Shown here: positions 8,445 through 17,576 of the stretch, one piece after another | How positions within the stretch are numbered: the first letter of the stretch is position 1 | How the letters are laid out: every line of letters begins with the position of its first letter | Assembly: GCA_900766975.1 (NCBI GenBank) | Contig: CAAFXO010000065.1 | Coordinates: 1-45,313 of the forward strand | From: Bacteroidales bacterium | Lineage (GTDB): Bacteria; Bacteroidota; Bacteroidia; Bacteroidales; Muribaculaceae | Length of the DNA: 45,313 bases | Reading direction: 5' to 3' | The notes under the pieces: model-generated | What the model saw: the letters and a program-made list of their open reading frames with translations, nothing else | The model's database searches: none | Told to the model about the DNA's origin: nothing | Program-made: the position numbers and the translations under genes

Positions 8445-10073
8445 ATGAGCGATCTTAAAAATAATATTTTAAAAGTATACCCCGAGGCTGCTTTCGAAGA
8501 GGGTGACAACCTCCTCCTCGTTGTCGCTGAGGATAAGTGGCTCTCTGTCGCCAATGATCTTAAAAATAAACTTGGCTTCGATGTCCTCTCCGCTCTCGTC
8601 GGAATGGACTGGAAGGATTCTCTCGGCGTAATCTATTATCTCACCTCCTCATCCCATGAGTGGCAGGTGCTCGCCGTGAAAGTCGTGGCTAATGGCGACC
8701 GCGATAATGCCTATATTCATTCGGTGTCTTCCATCTGGAAGGTTGCCAATTTCCAAGAACGTGAGGCTTACGACCTCGTCGGTATCAAGTTTATCGGTCA
8801 CCCCGATATGCGCCGTTTCTTCCTGCGCAATGACTGGGTAGGACATCCCCTCCGTAAGGATTATGACGCCAACCCCGATCTCAACCCTATCCGCCTCACT
8901 GATGAGGAGCATGAGGATGATACTCGCTCTTTCCAACTCGATGAGAAGGGTAACGTGGTCGAAGTCCCCGGTAAGGTGTTCAAGGCTGACGATTATGTCG
9001 TAAATATCGGCCCTCAGCACCCCTCCACCCACGGTGTGATGCGTTTCCGCACTGCCATCGATGGTGAGATCGTAACAAAGGTCGATGTCGTGTCAGGTTA
9101 TATCCATCGTGGCATCGAAAAACTCTGCGAAGGTCTTACTTATCCTCAAACTCTCCATTTCACAGACCGTATGGACTATATGTCGGCTCACCAGAACCGC
9201 CATTGCCTCTGTATGTGTATCGAAAAAGCCCTCGGCATCGAGGTGCCCCGCCGCGCTCAGGTCATCCGCACTATGATGGATGAACTTATGCGTATCTCTT
9301 CTCACCTCCTCTCGTTCGGTTGTACTGCCATGGACCTCGGTGCCACCACCGCTTTCTTCTATGGATTCCGCGAACGCGAAATGGTGCTCGATATCTTCGA
9401 GAAAACTTGCGGCGCTCGTATGTCGATGAATTATAATGTTATCGGCGGCGTGATGGCTGATCTCCATCCCGATTTCGTGAAGGATGTCAAGGAGTTCGTT
9501 CGCATCATGCCTTCTCGCCTTAAGGAGTATCACACCGTGTTCTCCGGCAATATCATCGCTAAGAATCGTCTCGTAGGCGTAGGTATGCTCCCCAAAGAGG
9601 ATGCCATCAATTATGCCATTACAGGCCCCAGCGGTCGTGGTTCTAACTGGAGTTGCGACTGCCGTAAGAAGCACCCTTATGCTGCTTACGATATGGTGCA
9701 GTTCGATGAGGTGCTCCTTGATGGTTGCGATTCTTATTCCCGCTATATGGTCCGCATGAAGGAGATCGAACAGAGCTGCCGCATCCTCGAGCAACTCGTG
9801 GATCAGATCCCCGAAGGCGATATCCGCGCTCAAGTGCCTAAGGTGATCAAACTCCCCGCAGGTCGATGGTATCAGCAGGTGGAGGCAAGCCGCGGTACTT
9901 TCGGCGTTTATATCGAGTCGACCGGCGAAAAGAACCCCTATCGCGTTCACTTCCAGAGCCCTTGCTTCAACCTCGTCGGTGTCATGGATCTTACCTGCAA
10001 GGGTAATATGATCGCCGACTTGATCACTATCGGTGCTGCGCTCGACTTCGTTATACCCGATATCGACCGCTAA
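8445..10073 (+). CDS. nuoCD: NADH-quinone oxidoreductase fused subunits C and D
   Basis: The 542-aa protein fuses the 30-kDa (NuoC, about residues 1-145) and 49-kDa (NuoD, about 185-542) subunits of complex I, as in many enterobacteria and Bacteroidetes. NuoC shows the EREAYDLVGIKFIGHPDMRR signature. NuoD shows the quinone-site loop GPQHPSTHG (189-197) and the Tyr of RMDY (Tyr245). The linker at about 146-185 is acidic. The NuoD part ends DFVIPDIDR, the typical terminus of the family. The gene lies 30 nt after nuoB. Confidence 0.97.
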   Translation: MSDLKNNILKVYPEAAFEEGDNLLLVVAEDKWLSVANDLKNKLGFDVLSALVGMDWKDSLGVIYYLTSSSHEWQVLAVKVVANGDRDNAYIHSVSSIWKVANFQEREAYDLVGIKFIGHPDMRRFFLRNDWVGHPLRKDYDANPDLNPIRLTDEEHEDDTRSFQLDEKGNVVEVPGKVFKADDYVVNIGPQHPSTHGVMRFRTAIDGEIVTKVDVVSGYIHRGIEKLCEGLTYPQTLHFTDRMDYMSAHQNRHCLCMCIEKALGIEVPRRAQVIRTMMDELMRISSHLLSFGCTAMDLGATTAFFYGFREREMVLDIFEKTCGARMSMNYNVIGGVMADLHPDFVKDVKEFVRIMPSRLKEYHTVFSGNIIAKNRLVGVGMLPKEDAINYAITGPSGRGSNWSCDCRKKHPYAAYDMVQFDEVLLDGCDSYSRYMVRMKEIEQSCRILEQLVDQIPEGDIRAQVPKVIKLPAGRWYQQVEASRGTFGVYIESTGEKNPYRVHFQSPCFNLVGVMDLTCKGNMIADLITIGAALDFVIPDIDR

Positions 10074-10148
10074 TCGTTGATGGTTATTGCATGGCTCTAA
10101 AACTTTTTTAATTTTTCATCTGTTTATTAAATAAGAAACTATAATAAT

Positions 10149-11228
10149 ATGTTCGATTTCGGAAAATGGACCTCGGCATTCAATGATTGGTTGCTCGGCG
10201 TGGGCATGTCTGACTGGCTCGCTGTCCTTATCGAGTGTGTACTGATCGGTGTGGCTGTGTTGGGCATCTATACCGTCTTGGCCCTCTTCTATATCTTGTA
10301 TGAGCGTAAACTCTGCGCTTGGTTCCAGTGCCGCCTCGGTCCTATGCGTGTCGGCCCGTGGGGACTCCTCCAGGTCTTCGCCGATATGTTCAAGATCCTT
10401 ATCAAGGAGCTGATCTCGCTTAAAGGCACCGACCGCTTCCTCTTCAAACTCGCCCCCTACATCGTCATTACTTCTTCTGTGGTAATGCTCGCTTGTCTCC
10501 CTTGGGGCAATGGACTCCAAATCATCGACTGGAATATCGGCATCTTCTTCGTGCTTGCCGTCTCTTCTGTCGGTGTCCTCGGCATTCTCCTCGCCGGTTG
10601 GTCGTCTAACAATAAGTACACCCTCATCGGTGCTATGCGTAGTGGCGCTCAGATGATCTCCTATGAGATCTCTCTCGGTCTCGCCATTATGACTATCGTG
10701 CTGATGTGCGGCTCGATGAATATCTCCGATATCGTCAATGGTCAAGCCGATGGTTGGTATATCTTCAAGGGGCATATCCCCGCCTTCATCGCTTTCTTGA
10801 TCTATGTCATCGCAGCGACTGCCGAAACAAATCGTGGCCCATTCGACCTCCCCGAGGCTGAACATGAGCTCACCGCCGGCTACCATACCGAGTATTCCGG
10901 TATCCATTTCGGCTTCTTCTACCTCGCTGAGTATCTTAACCTCTTTATCGTGTCGGGTATCGCCACCCTGATGTTCCTCGGCGGTTGGATGCCTCTCCAC
11001 GTTCCCGGTTGGGAGGGTTTCAACAATGTGATGGATTTCATCCCTTCTCCCATCTGGTTCGTGATTAAGGCTTTCTTCATCTCGTTCGTGATAATCTGGT
11101 TCAAGTGGACGTTCCCCCGCGTGCGTATCGACCAGCTCCTCGCTTTCGAGTGGAAGTATCTTATGCCTTTCGCTTTGGCTAATATGCTCCTGATGACTCT
11201 CTGTGTAGCTTTCGGCTGGCATTTCTAA
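10149..11228 (+). CDS. nuoH: NADH-quinone oxidoreductase subunit H
   Basis: NuoH is the membrane subunit that forms the quinone chamber with NuoB and NuoD. The 359-aa protein has about eight membrane segments. It contains the conserved loops CRLGPMRVGPWGLLQ...DMFKILIKE and AETNRGPFDLPEAEHELTAGY with its acidic quinone-chamber residues, and the C-terminal RVRIDQLLAFEWKYLMP. It is the last nuo gene before the ATP synthase genes begin 128 nt downstream. That spacer is G-poor and pyrimidine-rich, with neither a hairpin terminator nor a consensus promoter. Confidence 0.97.
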   Translation: MFDFGKWTSAFNDWLLGVGMSDWLAVLIECVLIGVAVLGIYTVLALFYILYERKLCAWFQCRLGPMRVGPWGLLQVFADMFKILIKELISLKGTDRFLFKLAPYIVITSSVVMLACLPWGNGLQIIDWNIGIFFVLAVSSVGVLGILLAGWSSNNKYTLIGAMRSGAQMISYEISLGLAIMTIVLMCGSMNISDIVNGQADGWYIFKGHIPAFIAFLIYVIAATAETNRGPFDLPEAEHELTAGYHTEYSGIHFGFFYLAEYLNLFIVSGIATLMFLGGWMPLHVPGWEGFNNVMDFIPSPIWFVIKAFFISFVIIWFKWTFPRVRIDQLLAFEWKYLMPFALANMLLMTLCVAFGWHF

Positions 11229-11356
11229 TCTCAAACTCTCCTCTCTCATCTCTCTCTCCTTAATTCTTTATTTCGTAATTAAATCTAATTCAAATATTTC
11301 GGTAGGTCTACTGAAAAACTCTCTTTCCTTCGACCTCCATAGTTATACTAAGTGAT

Positions 11357-12859
11357 ATGAGCGAAATTTTTGGTACGGTAACCCAGGTGATTGGCCCGGT
11401 TATTGACGTCTCGTTTGAAGGTGGTAAGGATAATCTACCCCCCATCTACACCGCCCTCAAGGTGGAACGCGACAATGGCGAGGAACTCGTCCTCGAAGTT
11501 GAGCAACACATCGGCGAAGATATTGTGAGATGTGTCGCTATGGAAAGCACCGACGGTATCCGTCGTGGCGTGAAAGTGCGTAATGTGGGACAGCCCATCT
11601 CGGTGCCTACCGGCAACCAGGTGAAGGGCCGTCTCCTCAATGTCGTCGGCGATGCTATCGATATGCTCGGAGACCTCAAACGCGAAAATGTCCGCTCTAT
11701 CCATCAGCCCGCTCCCGGTTTCGATGATCTCGCCATCTCGCAAGAAGTCCTCTTCACCGGTATCAAGGTGATCGACCTCCTCGAACCATATTCCAAGGGT
11801 GGTAAGATCGGCCTGTTCGGTGGCGCCGGTGTAGGTAAGACCGTGCTCATTATGGAGCTTATTAATAATATCGCTAAGGGTCACAACGGTTATTCCGTGT
11901 TCACCGGCGTCGGTGAACGTACTCGTGAGGGTAACGACCTCCTCCGTGAGATGATCGAAAGTGGTGTTATCAAGTATGGTAAGAAGTTCGAGGAGGGTAT
12001 GGAAGCAGGCCATTGGCCCGTGTCTGATGTTGATCCCAAGGAACTCGCCAATTCGCAAGCTACCCTCGTCTTCGGTCAGATGAATGAGCCACCGGGTGCT
12101 CGTCTCCGTGTTGCCCTCTCCGGCCTGACTGTCGCTGAGCAGTTCCGCGATAATGATGGCGGCGGTAAGGAGATCCTCCTCTTTATCGACAATATCTTCC
12201 GTTTCACTCAGGCTGGTTCGGAGGTGTCCGCACTTCTCGGTCGTATGCCTTCTGCCGTAGGTTATCAGCCTAACCTCGCCTCTGAAATGGGTGCCCTCCA
12301 GGAGCGTATTACATCTACCAAGAATGGTTCGATTACTTCGGTTCAGGCCATCTATGTGCCTGCCGACGACCTTACCGACCCCGCTCCCGCCACTACCTTC
12401 TCATTCCTCGACGCCACTACCGTGCTCTCTCGTAAGATCGCCGAGCTCGGTATCTATCCCGCCGTCGACCCCCTCGATTCGACCTCTCGTATCCTTGATC
12501 CCAATATCATCGGCGAGGATCACTATAACACCGCTCAGGCGGTCAAGCAGCTCCTCCAGAAGTATAATGAGTTGCAAGATATCATCGCCATCCTCGGTGT
12601 CGATGAGCTCTCGGATGAGGATAAGCAGGTCGTGACTCGCGCTCGTCGCGCTCAGCGTTACCTCTCTCAGCCTTTCCACGTAGCTGAGCAATTCACCGGT
12701 CTACCCGGTGTTATGGTCCCCCTCGCTGAGACTATCCGCGGATTTAAGATGATCCTCTCCGGCGACCTCGATTATCTCCCCGAGCAGGCTTTCCTCAATG
12801 TCGGTACTATCGACGAGGCTATCGCCAAGGGTGAGGCTATGCTTAAGGATGTTAAGTAA
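11357..12859 (+). CDS. atpD: ATP synthase F1 subunit beta
   Basis: This is the catalytic subunit of the F-type ATP synthase. The 500-aa protein has the Walker A motif GGAGVGKT (155-162), GERTREGNDL, the Walker B strand LLFIDNIFRFTQAG and the C-terminal RRAQRYLSQPF. It contains a family-variable insertion before VSDVDPKEL. It is the first of eight ATP synthase genes in the order D-C-B-E-F-H-A-G. This order, with beta and epsilon leading, is typical of Bacteroidetes and differs from the E. coli BEFHAGDC order. Confidence 0.98.
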   Translation: MSEIFGTVTQVIGPVIDVSFEGGKDNLPPIYTALKVERDNGEELVLEVEQHIGEDIVRCVAMESTDGIRRGVKVRNVGQPISVPTGNQVKGRLLNVVGDAIDMLGDLKRENVRSIHQPAPGFDDLAISQEVLFTGIKVIDLLEPYSKGGKIGLFGGAGVGKTVLIMELINNIAKGHNGYSVFTGVGERTREGNDLLREMIESGVIKYGKKFEEGMEAGHWPVSDVDPKELANSQATLVFGQMNEPPGARLRVALSGLTVAEQFRDNDGGGKEILLFIDNIFRFTQAGSEVSALLGRMPSAVGYQPNLASEMGALQERITSTKNGSITSVQAIYVPADDLTDPAPATTFSFLDATTVLSRKIAELGIYPAVDPLDSTSRILDPNIIGEDHYNTAQAVKQLLQKYNELQDIIAILGVDELSDEDKQVVTRARRAQRYLSQPFHVAEQFTGLPGVMVPLAETIRGFKMILSGDLDYLPEQAFLNVGTIDEAIAKGEAMLKDVK

Positions 12860-12922
12860 TCTTCGATCCCCCTCTCTTTTAAATTCGTTTAATCGATTTT
12901 CTACTTTTTCAATAGTCAGCTG

Positions 12923-13159
12923 ATGAAACTCGAAATAATTTCTGCCCACGAGATCACTTTCTCCGGTGAGGTGAGTTCCGTTACTCTCCCCGGCGCTCTC
13001 GGCTCGTTTACTGTCCTTAAGGATCACGCCGCTCTGATTTCCGTCCTCGTCGCCGGTAATCTCAAGTTCGTCGATCTCAATGAGGAACTTCATGAGTTCC
13101 CTATCGCAGGTGGACTCGCCGATGTCAATAGCAATGTTATTTCAGTCTGCGTCTATTGA
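12923..13159 (+). CDS. atpC: ATP synthase F1 subunit epsilon, short form
   Basis: The 78-aa protein is the N-terminal beta-sandwich of epsilon only (LEIISAHEITFSGEVSSVTLPG...GNLKFVDLNEE). Full-length bacterial epsilon is about 130-140 aa and ends in two helices that can brake ATP hydrolysis; they are absent here. The ORF ends cleanly and atpB follows with its own start, so this is not a frameshift. Short epsilons are known in Bacteroidetes. Confidence 0.93.
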   Translation: MKLEIISAHEITFSGEVSSVTLPGALGSFTVLKDHAALISVLVAGNLKFVDLNEELHEFPIAGGLADVNSNVISVCVY

Positions 13160-13200
13160 TTACGACCGGATTTACTGACCATTCTAATCTTTTACCGCAA

Positions 13201-14502
13201 ATGTCAATTTCCGATTCATATATCAGGCATCGCAGCTCGCTGAGATTTATCTTCGTAGCATTCTGCCTCTTGCTCGCCGCCGCCATCCCCTCTAAGATGG
13301 CTGCCTCAGAGTCTGAGGAGGAGGGGCTCGATGTCAAAACCATAATCTTCGAACACCTCGGTGACGGTTATGGCTGGGAAGTGCCTTTCTCTCACAATTA
13401 TCGCATTCCCCTCCCCGTGATCATCTGCGCTGAGGATGGTTCCTGGCATTGCTTCTCTTCCGGCGACCTCGCCGAAGTGCATAGCGTTGCCGACCCCGCC
13501 ACCGGCAAGACAAAAGCTCACCGTGTTGCTGTGGTTAAAACCATCGGTCAAGGTTCGACTGCTTCCCATTTTATCATCGGTAATGAGTCTTCCGCTCATA
13601 AGGATAAGTTGGTGCAGATCTTCCCCCTCTCACCCGAGGAGCAAGCTCAAGTCGATGCCAAGGTGGCTGAACTCTCCGCTGCCGGAGATTTTAAGCCCGC
13701 CAAAACTCCGATCGATGGCTTCATCTATGTCGATGGTAAGTATTATCGTGAGTATCGTCCCTTCGATATCTCGATCACCAAGAATGTGGCAGCTCTTTTC
13801 ATCGCCGTAATCTTGGTTATGCTTATCGTTTTCGGCATGGGTCGCTATTATCGCAAGAATGGCTTGAAAGCACCTACCGGCGCCAAGGGTTTCTTCGAAG
13901 TAATTTTCAATTTTATCTATAACGATACCATCAAGGCTACTCTCGGCGAGAAGGCTCCCAAGTTCGCTCCCTACCTGCTCACCGCCTTCTTCTTTATCCT
14001 GGTGATGAACCTCGTAGGTCTTATCGTGATCTTCCCCGGTGGTGCCAACCTTACCGGTAATATCGCTGTTACGCTCGTGTTGGCGCTCTGCACCTTCATC
14101 CTTACCAACGTGTTCGGCAGCAAGCATTATTGGAAGGATATCTTCTGGCCCGATGTCCCCATCTGGTTGAAGTGTCCCCTCCCCATCATGCAGCTTATCG
14201 AGGTGTTCGGTATGTTCACCAAGCCCGCTGCCCTCTGCGTGCGTCTTTTCGCCAATATGATGGGTGGTCACATGATCGTTATCACTCTGACTCTCCTTAT
14301 CTTCATCTTCACAGCCTTCGGCGTCGCTGCCACAAGCGCTTCGGTAGTGCTCTCGGTCGCTTTCTCGATCTTCATGCTCCTGCTCGATACGCTGGTCAGC
14401 TTCATCCAGGCTTATGTCTTTACACTCCTCTCGACCATCTTTATCGGTCTGGCGCAAGCCCACGAGGAGCATAAAGAGCATCCCGCTGTCGAACCAAACT
14501 AA
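13201..14502 (+). CDS. atpB: ATP synthase F0 subunit a, with periplasmic N-terminal domain
   Basis: I place the start at the ATG at 13201 (433 aa), not at an in-frame TTG that overlaps the atpC stop. This start gives a signal peptide (about residues 11-35, core FIFVAFCLLLAAAIP). Residues 36-190 form an extra-membranous domain that E. coli AtpB lacks (IFEHLGDGYGWEVPF...IPLPVII). The first true membrane helix starts near residue 196. The core is intact: the essential Arg348 in CVRLFANMMGGH and Gln403 in the FIQAYVFTLLS helix. It forms the proton half-channels facing the c ring. No atpI-like gene lies between atpC and atpB. Confidence 0.95.
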   Translation: MSISDSYIRHRSSLRFIFVAFCLLLAAAIPSKMAASESEEEGLDVKTIIFEHLGDGYGWEVPFSHNYRIPLPVIICAEDGSWHCFSSGDLAEVHSVADPATGKTKAHRVAVVKTIGQGSTASHFIIGNESSAHKDKLVQIFPLSPEEQAQVDAKVAELSAAGDFKPAKTPIDGFIYVDGKYYREYRPFDISITKNVAALFIAVILVMLIVFGMGRYYRKNGLKAPTGAKGFFEVIFNFIYNDTIKATLGEKAPKFAPYLLTAFFFILVMNLVGLIVIFPGGANLTGNIAVTLVLALCTFILTNVFGSKHYWKDIFWPDVPIWLKCPLPIMQLIEVFGMFTKPAALCVRLFANMMGGHMIVITLTLLIFIFTAFGVAATSASVVLSVAFSIFMLLLDTLVSFIQAYVFTLLSTIFIGLAQAHEEHKEHPAVEPN

Positions 14503-14578
14503 TCCTCTCACCCCTCTCCTCATCCATATCATTTAGAATTAAATAAACAAAAATATAAACATCTTAAAAATCTGAACT

Positions 14579-14836
14579 ATGTTATCTACAATTCTTAATG
14601 AGGTTCTCTCTTTGCAACCTCTCGCAGCTCTCGGTGCAGCTCTCGGTGCAGCTATCACAGCTATCGGCGCAGGTCTCGGTATCGGCAAAATCGGCTCTTC
14701 CGCTATGGAAGCTATCGCTCGTCAACCTGAAGCTGCCGGTGATATCCGAAGCAACATGATCGTGATCGCCGCTCTTATCGAGGGTGTCGCTCTCTTCGCT
14801 GTCATCGTTTCAGCTCTCGCTATCTTCATCAAGTAA
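14579..14836 (+). CDS. atpE: ATP synthase F0 subunit c
   Basis: The 85-aa hairpin protein has two membrane helices joined by the polar loop ARQPEAAGDIR. Glu68 in the second helix (ALIEGVALF) is the ion carrier. Aligned to the sodium-type c subunit of Ilyobacter, the sodium-binding Gln of helix 1 is Ile35 here (GLGIGK), and the Ser-Thr after the carboxylate are Gly-Val. A proton rather than sodium ring is predicted. The first helix is coded by a near-perfect 12-nt tandem repeat (AALG twice). A 42-nt spacer precedes atpF. Confidence 0.97.
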   Translation: MLSTILNEVLSLQPLAALGAALGAAITAIGAGLGIGKIGSSAMEAIARQPEAAGDIRSNMIVIAALIEGVALFAVIVSALAIFIK

Positions 14837-14884
14837 GATCAGCTTTTCAACACTTAGTAGTTATCAACTAATCTTTTTTAGATA

Positions 14885-15379
14885 ATGGAACTATTCACGC
14901 CCGAAACCGGTCTGGTCATTTGGATGTTCATCGCGTTCATCCTGCTGTTCCTGGTCCTCGCTAAGTGGGGATGGCCTGTCATCATCTCTATGATGGCTAA
15001 ACGTGCTGCCACTATCGATCAGGGTGTGGAAGACGCCCGGAAAGCTAAGGAACAACTCGACAATGCTCGCGCCGAAGCCCAAAAGTATGTGGCTGAAGCT
15101 CAAGCTCGTCAAGCTGAAATCCTTCGCGAGGCCAACAAGTTGAAATCCGATATCATCGAGCAAGCTCGCGCCGAAGCGCAAGAAGCCGCCAAGAAGGAAA
15201 TGGATGCCGCCAAACTCGCCATTGATCAGGCCCGTAAGGAGGCTGAACTCCAATTCCGTAACGAGGTCGGTCGTTTCTCTATCGATATCGCCGAGAAAAT
15301 GATGCGCTCTCGTATGAGTGATGATAAGGCTCAAACTGAGCTGGTTAACAAGTTGTTGGACGAAATTGAGAAAAATTGA
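14885..15379 (+). CDS. atpF: ATP synthase F0 subunit b
   Basis: The 164-aa protein has one N-terminal membrane helix (about 9-28) followed by a long, highly charged, alanine-rich helix (EDARKAKEQLDNARAEAQK...). The helix dimerises as the peripheral stalk and holds F1 to F0 through the delta subunit. Length and layout are normal. The gene ends 6 nt before atpH, consistent with coupled translation. Confidence 0.95.
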   Translation: MELFTPETGLVIWMFIAFILLFLVLAKWGWPVIISMMAKRAATIDQGVEDARKAKEQLDNARAEAQKYVAEAQARQAEILREANKLKSDIIEQARAEAQEAAKKEMDAAKLAIDQARKEAELQFRNEVGRFSIDIAEKMMRSRMSDDKAQTELVNKLLDEIEKN

Positions 15380-15385
15380 TAGACC

Positions 15386-15928
15386 ATGAATTCCGGACTT
15401 ATCCCACATCGCTACGCTCGTGCTCTATACAAGTTCGCTTGCGATAACAATAATAGCCAGAACGTCTATGAGCAAATGAAGACTCTGATCTCCGCTTTCT
15501 CTGCCGACGAGAGGCTCCAAAAAGTGCTCGCCAATCCCTTCGTCGACCTCAATGACAAGAGAAAGGTCCTGCTCACCGCTGCCGGCGATAAGCCCGGAGA
15601 TGACTATCAGAGGTTCGTTACTCTTATTCTCGACCATCACCGCGAAGAGTATGCCATGCTTATGGCGCTCGCTTATCGTGACATCTATCGTAAGCACAAT
15701 AAGATCTCGCAGGTGAAGATCACTACGGCGGCTAAACTCCCCGATTCAGATCTCGCCAAGATCCGTAAGATTGTCGAAAAGTCGTTCGTCGACGCTTCTT
15801 TCGAATATATCTACGCCATCGACCCTGATCTGATCGGAGGTTTCGTTATCGATGTCGATTCGACTCGATTGGATGCCTCCATAAGTAGTGAACTCGAACT
15901 TTTACGTCAAACTCTAAGCTCTAAGTAA
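15386..15928 (+). CDS. atpH: ATP synthase F1 subunit delta
   Basis: The 180-aa protein matches the OSCP/delta family, which links the top of F1 to the b-subunit stalk. An N-terminal helical domain begins GLIPHRYARALYKFA. The C-terminal signature reads DPDLIGGFVIDVDSTRLDASISSEL. It is separated from atpF by 6 nt and from atpA by 3 nt, so all three are probably translated together. Confidence 0.95.
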   Translation: MNSGLIPHRYARALYKFACDNNNSQNVYEQMKTLISAFSADERLQKVLANPFVDLNDKRKVLLTAAGDKPGDDYQRFVTLILDHHREEYAMLMALAYRDIYRKHNKISQVKITTAAKLPDSDLAKIRKIVEKSFVDASFEYIYAIDPDLIGGFVIDVDSTRLDASISSELELLRQTLSSK

Positions 15929-15931
15929 GAA

Positions 15932-17512
15932 ATGCTAAATCCAAGCGAAATATCAGATGTTTTAAAACAAGAACTCGAAAACATTAATTCGAAAGTAAAG
16001 TTTGACGAGGTCGGCACTGTCCTTAATGTCGGCGACGGTGTCGCTCACGTCTATGGACTCGAAAACGTCAGAAGTAACGAACTTGTCGAGTTCGAAAATG
16101 GAGCTATGGGCGTCGCCCTGAACCTCGAGGAGAGCAACGTCGGTGTCGTTTTGCTCGATAAGGTCAATTCGATCACCGAGAATATGTCGGTGAAGCGCAC
16201 CGGTGAGGTGGCTTCTATCCCCGTAGGTGAAGGTATGCTCGGCCGTGTCATAAATATGCTCGGCGAGCCGCTCGACGGCAAGGGTCCCATCGAAGGTCAG
16301 AGATATCGTCTCCCCCTCGAACGTAAGGCCCCCGGTGTTATCTTCCGTCAGCCCGTAAATCAGCCCCTCCAGACAGGTATCAAGGCTGTCGACGCTATGA
16401 TCCCTATCGGTCGCGGTCAGCGTGAGCTTATCATCGGCGACCGCCAAGTTGGTAAGACCGCTATCGCTATCGATACGATCATCAACCAAAAGGAAAATTA
16501 CGAGAAGGGTAAACCTGTATATTGCATCTATGTGGCTATCGGTCAGAAGGCTTCTACTGTCGCCGCTCTTGTCCATACCCTCGAGAAATATGGTGCGCTC
16601 CCTTATACTGTCGTGGTCGCTGCTAATGCTTCCGACTCCGCATCTATGAGATATTATGCACCTTTCGCAGGCGTGGCTATCGGTGAGTATTTCCGCGACA
16701 CCGGCCGCGATGCTCTTATCATCTACGACGACCTCTCCAAGCAGGCTGTTGCTTATCGTGAGATCTCTCTTATCCTTAAGCGCCCCTCCGGTCGTGAGGC
16801 TTACCCCGGTGATATCTTCTATCTCCACTCTCGTCTCCTCGAACGTGCCGCCAAGATCATCGACGACCAGAAAGTCGCTCAGGCTATGAACGACCTCCCC
16901 GAGGCTCTCAAACCTATCGTGAAGGGTGGCGGTTCGCTCACAGCTCTCCCAATCATCGAAACTCAAGCCGGAGACGTCTCCGCTTATATCCCGACCAACG
17001 TCATCTCTATCACCGATGGTCAGATTTTCCTCGAAACAGGCCTCTTCAACCAGGGTATTCGCCCCGCCATCAATGTCGGTATATCCGTGTCGCGTGTCGG
17101 TGGTAACGCCCAAATCAAATGTATGAAGAAGGTCGCCGGTACTCTTAAGATCGCCCAGGCGCAGTATCGCGAGCTCGAGTCGTTTACCAAGTTCGGTGGC
17201 GATATCGACCCCGTTACCGCTGCCGTTATCGACCGCGGTCGTAAGAACCAGCAAATCCTCGTGCAGCCTCAATATCATCCCTGGGATGTCGAAAGCGAAG
17301 TCGCTATCATCTATTGCGGTGTTAACGGCTTGCTCGAAAGCCTCCCCGTCGAGAAAGTTAAGGATTTCGAGGATCTCTTGATCCAAACCCTCAAACTCCG
17401 CCATCGTCAGGATGTCCTCGATGTCCTCCGTGACGGCAAACTTACCCCCGAAGTGGAGGAAACTCTTAAAGCTGTCGCTAAGGAAGTCGCTCAAAACGTC
17501 CTCGCTCAGTAA
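15932..17512 (+). CDS. atpA: ATP synthase F1 subunit alpha
   Basis: The 526-aa non-catalytic nucleotide-binding subunit alternates with beta in the F1 hexamer. Its P-loop GDRQVGKT is at residues 169-176. It also contains the ALIIYDDLSKQA strand, the RPSGREAYPGD loop and the arginine-finger region NVGISVSRVGGNAQ. The C-terminal helical part is of normal length. The start lies 3 nt after the atpH stop. A long open frame on the opposite strand is a codon-bias shadow. Confidence 0.98.
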   Translation: MLNPSEISDVLKQELENINSKVKFDEVGTVLNVGDGVAHVYGLENVRSNELVEFENGAMGVALNLEESNVGVVLLDKVNSITENMSVKRTGEVASIPVGEGMLGRVINMLGEPLDGKGPIEGQRYRLPLERKAPGVIFRQPVNQPLQTGIKAVDAMIPIGRGQRELIIGDRQVGKTAIAIDTIINQKENYEKGKPVYCIYVAIGQKASTVAALVHTLEKYGALPYTVVVAANASDSASMRYYAPFAGVAIGEYFRDTGRDALIIYDDLSKQAVAYREISLILKRPSGREAYPGDIFYLHSRLLERAAKIIDDQKVAQAMNDLPEALKPIVKGGGSLTALPIIETQAGDVSAYIPTNVISITDGQIFLETGLFNQGIRPAINVGISVSRVGGNAQIKCMKKVAGTLKIAQAQYRELESFTKFGGDIDPVTAAVIDRGRKNQQILVQPQYHPWDVESEVAIIYCGVNGLLESLPVEKVKDFEDLLIQTLKLRHRQDVLDVLRDGKLTPEVEETLKAVAKEVAQNVLAQ

Positions 17513-17576
17513 TCTCAGGTTTCCATCTTTTCACTTCTTTCTAACCCTTTTATTAAGCTGTTTTTCAAAGACTGTT

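Noticed and set aside
13156..13200. TTG start extending atpB by 15 residues into the atpC stop
   Set aside because: The ATG at 13201 directly precedes a standard signal peptide. The extension would push the hydrophobic core unusually far from the N-terminus.
15962..17494. Long open frame (510 codons) antisense to atpA
   Set aside because: It lies exactly over atpA, shows no family motif, and its composition mirrors the codon bias of the sense gene. Similar antisense frames lie over nuoL, nuoCD and nuoH.
17412..17576. Upstream extension of atpG inside atpA
   Set aside because: The gamma family begins MATLRELKTRI at 17577; the extension is out-of-frame atpA sequence.
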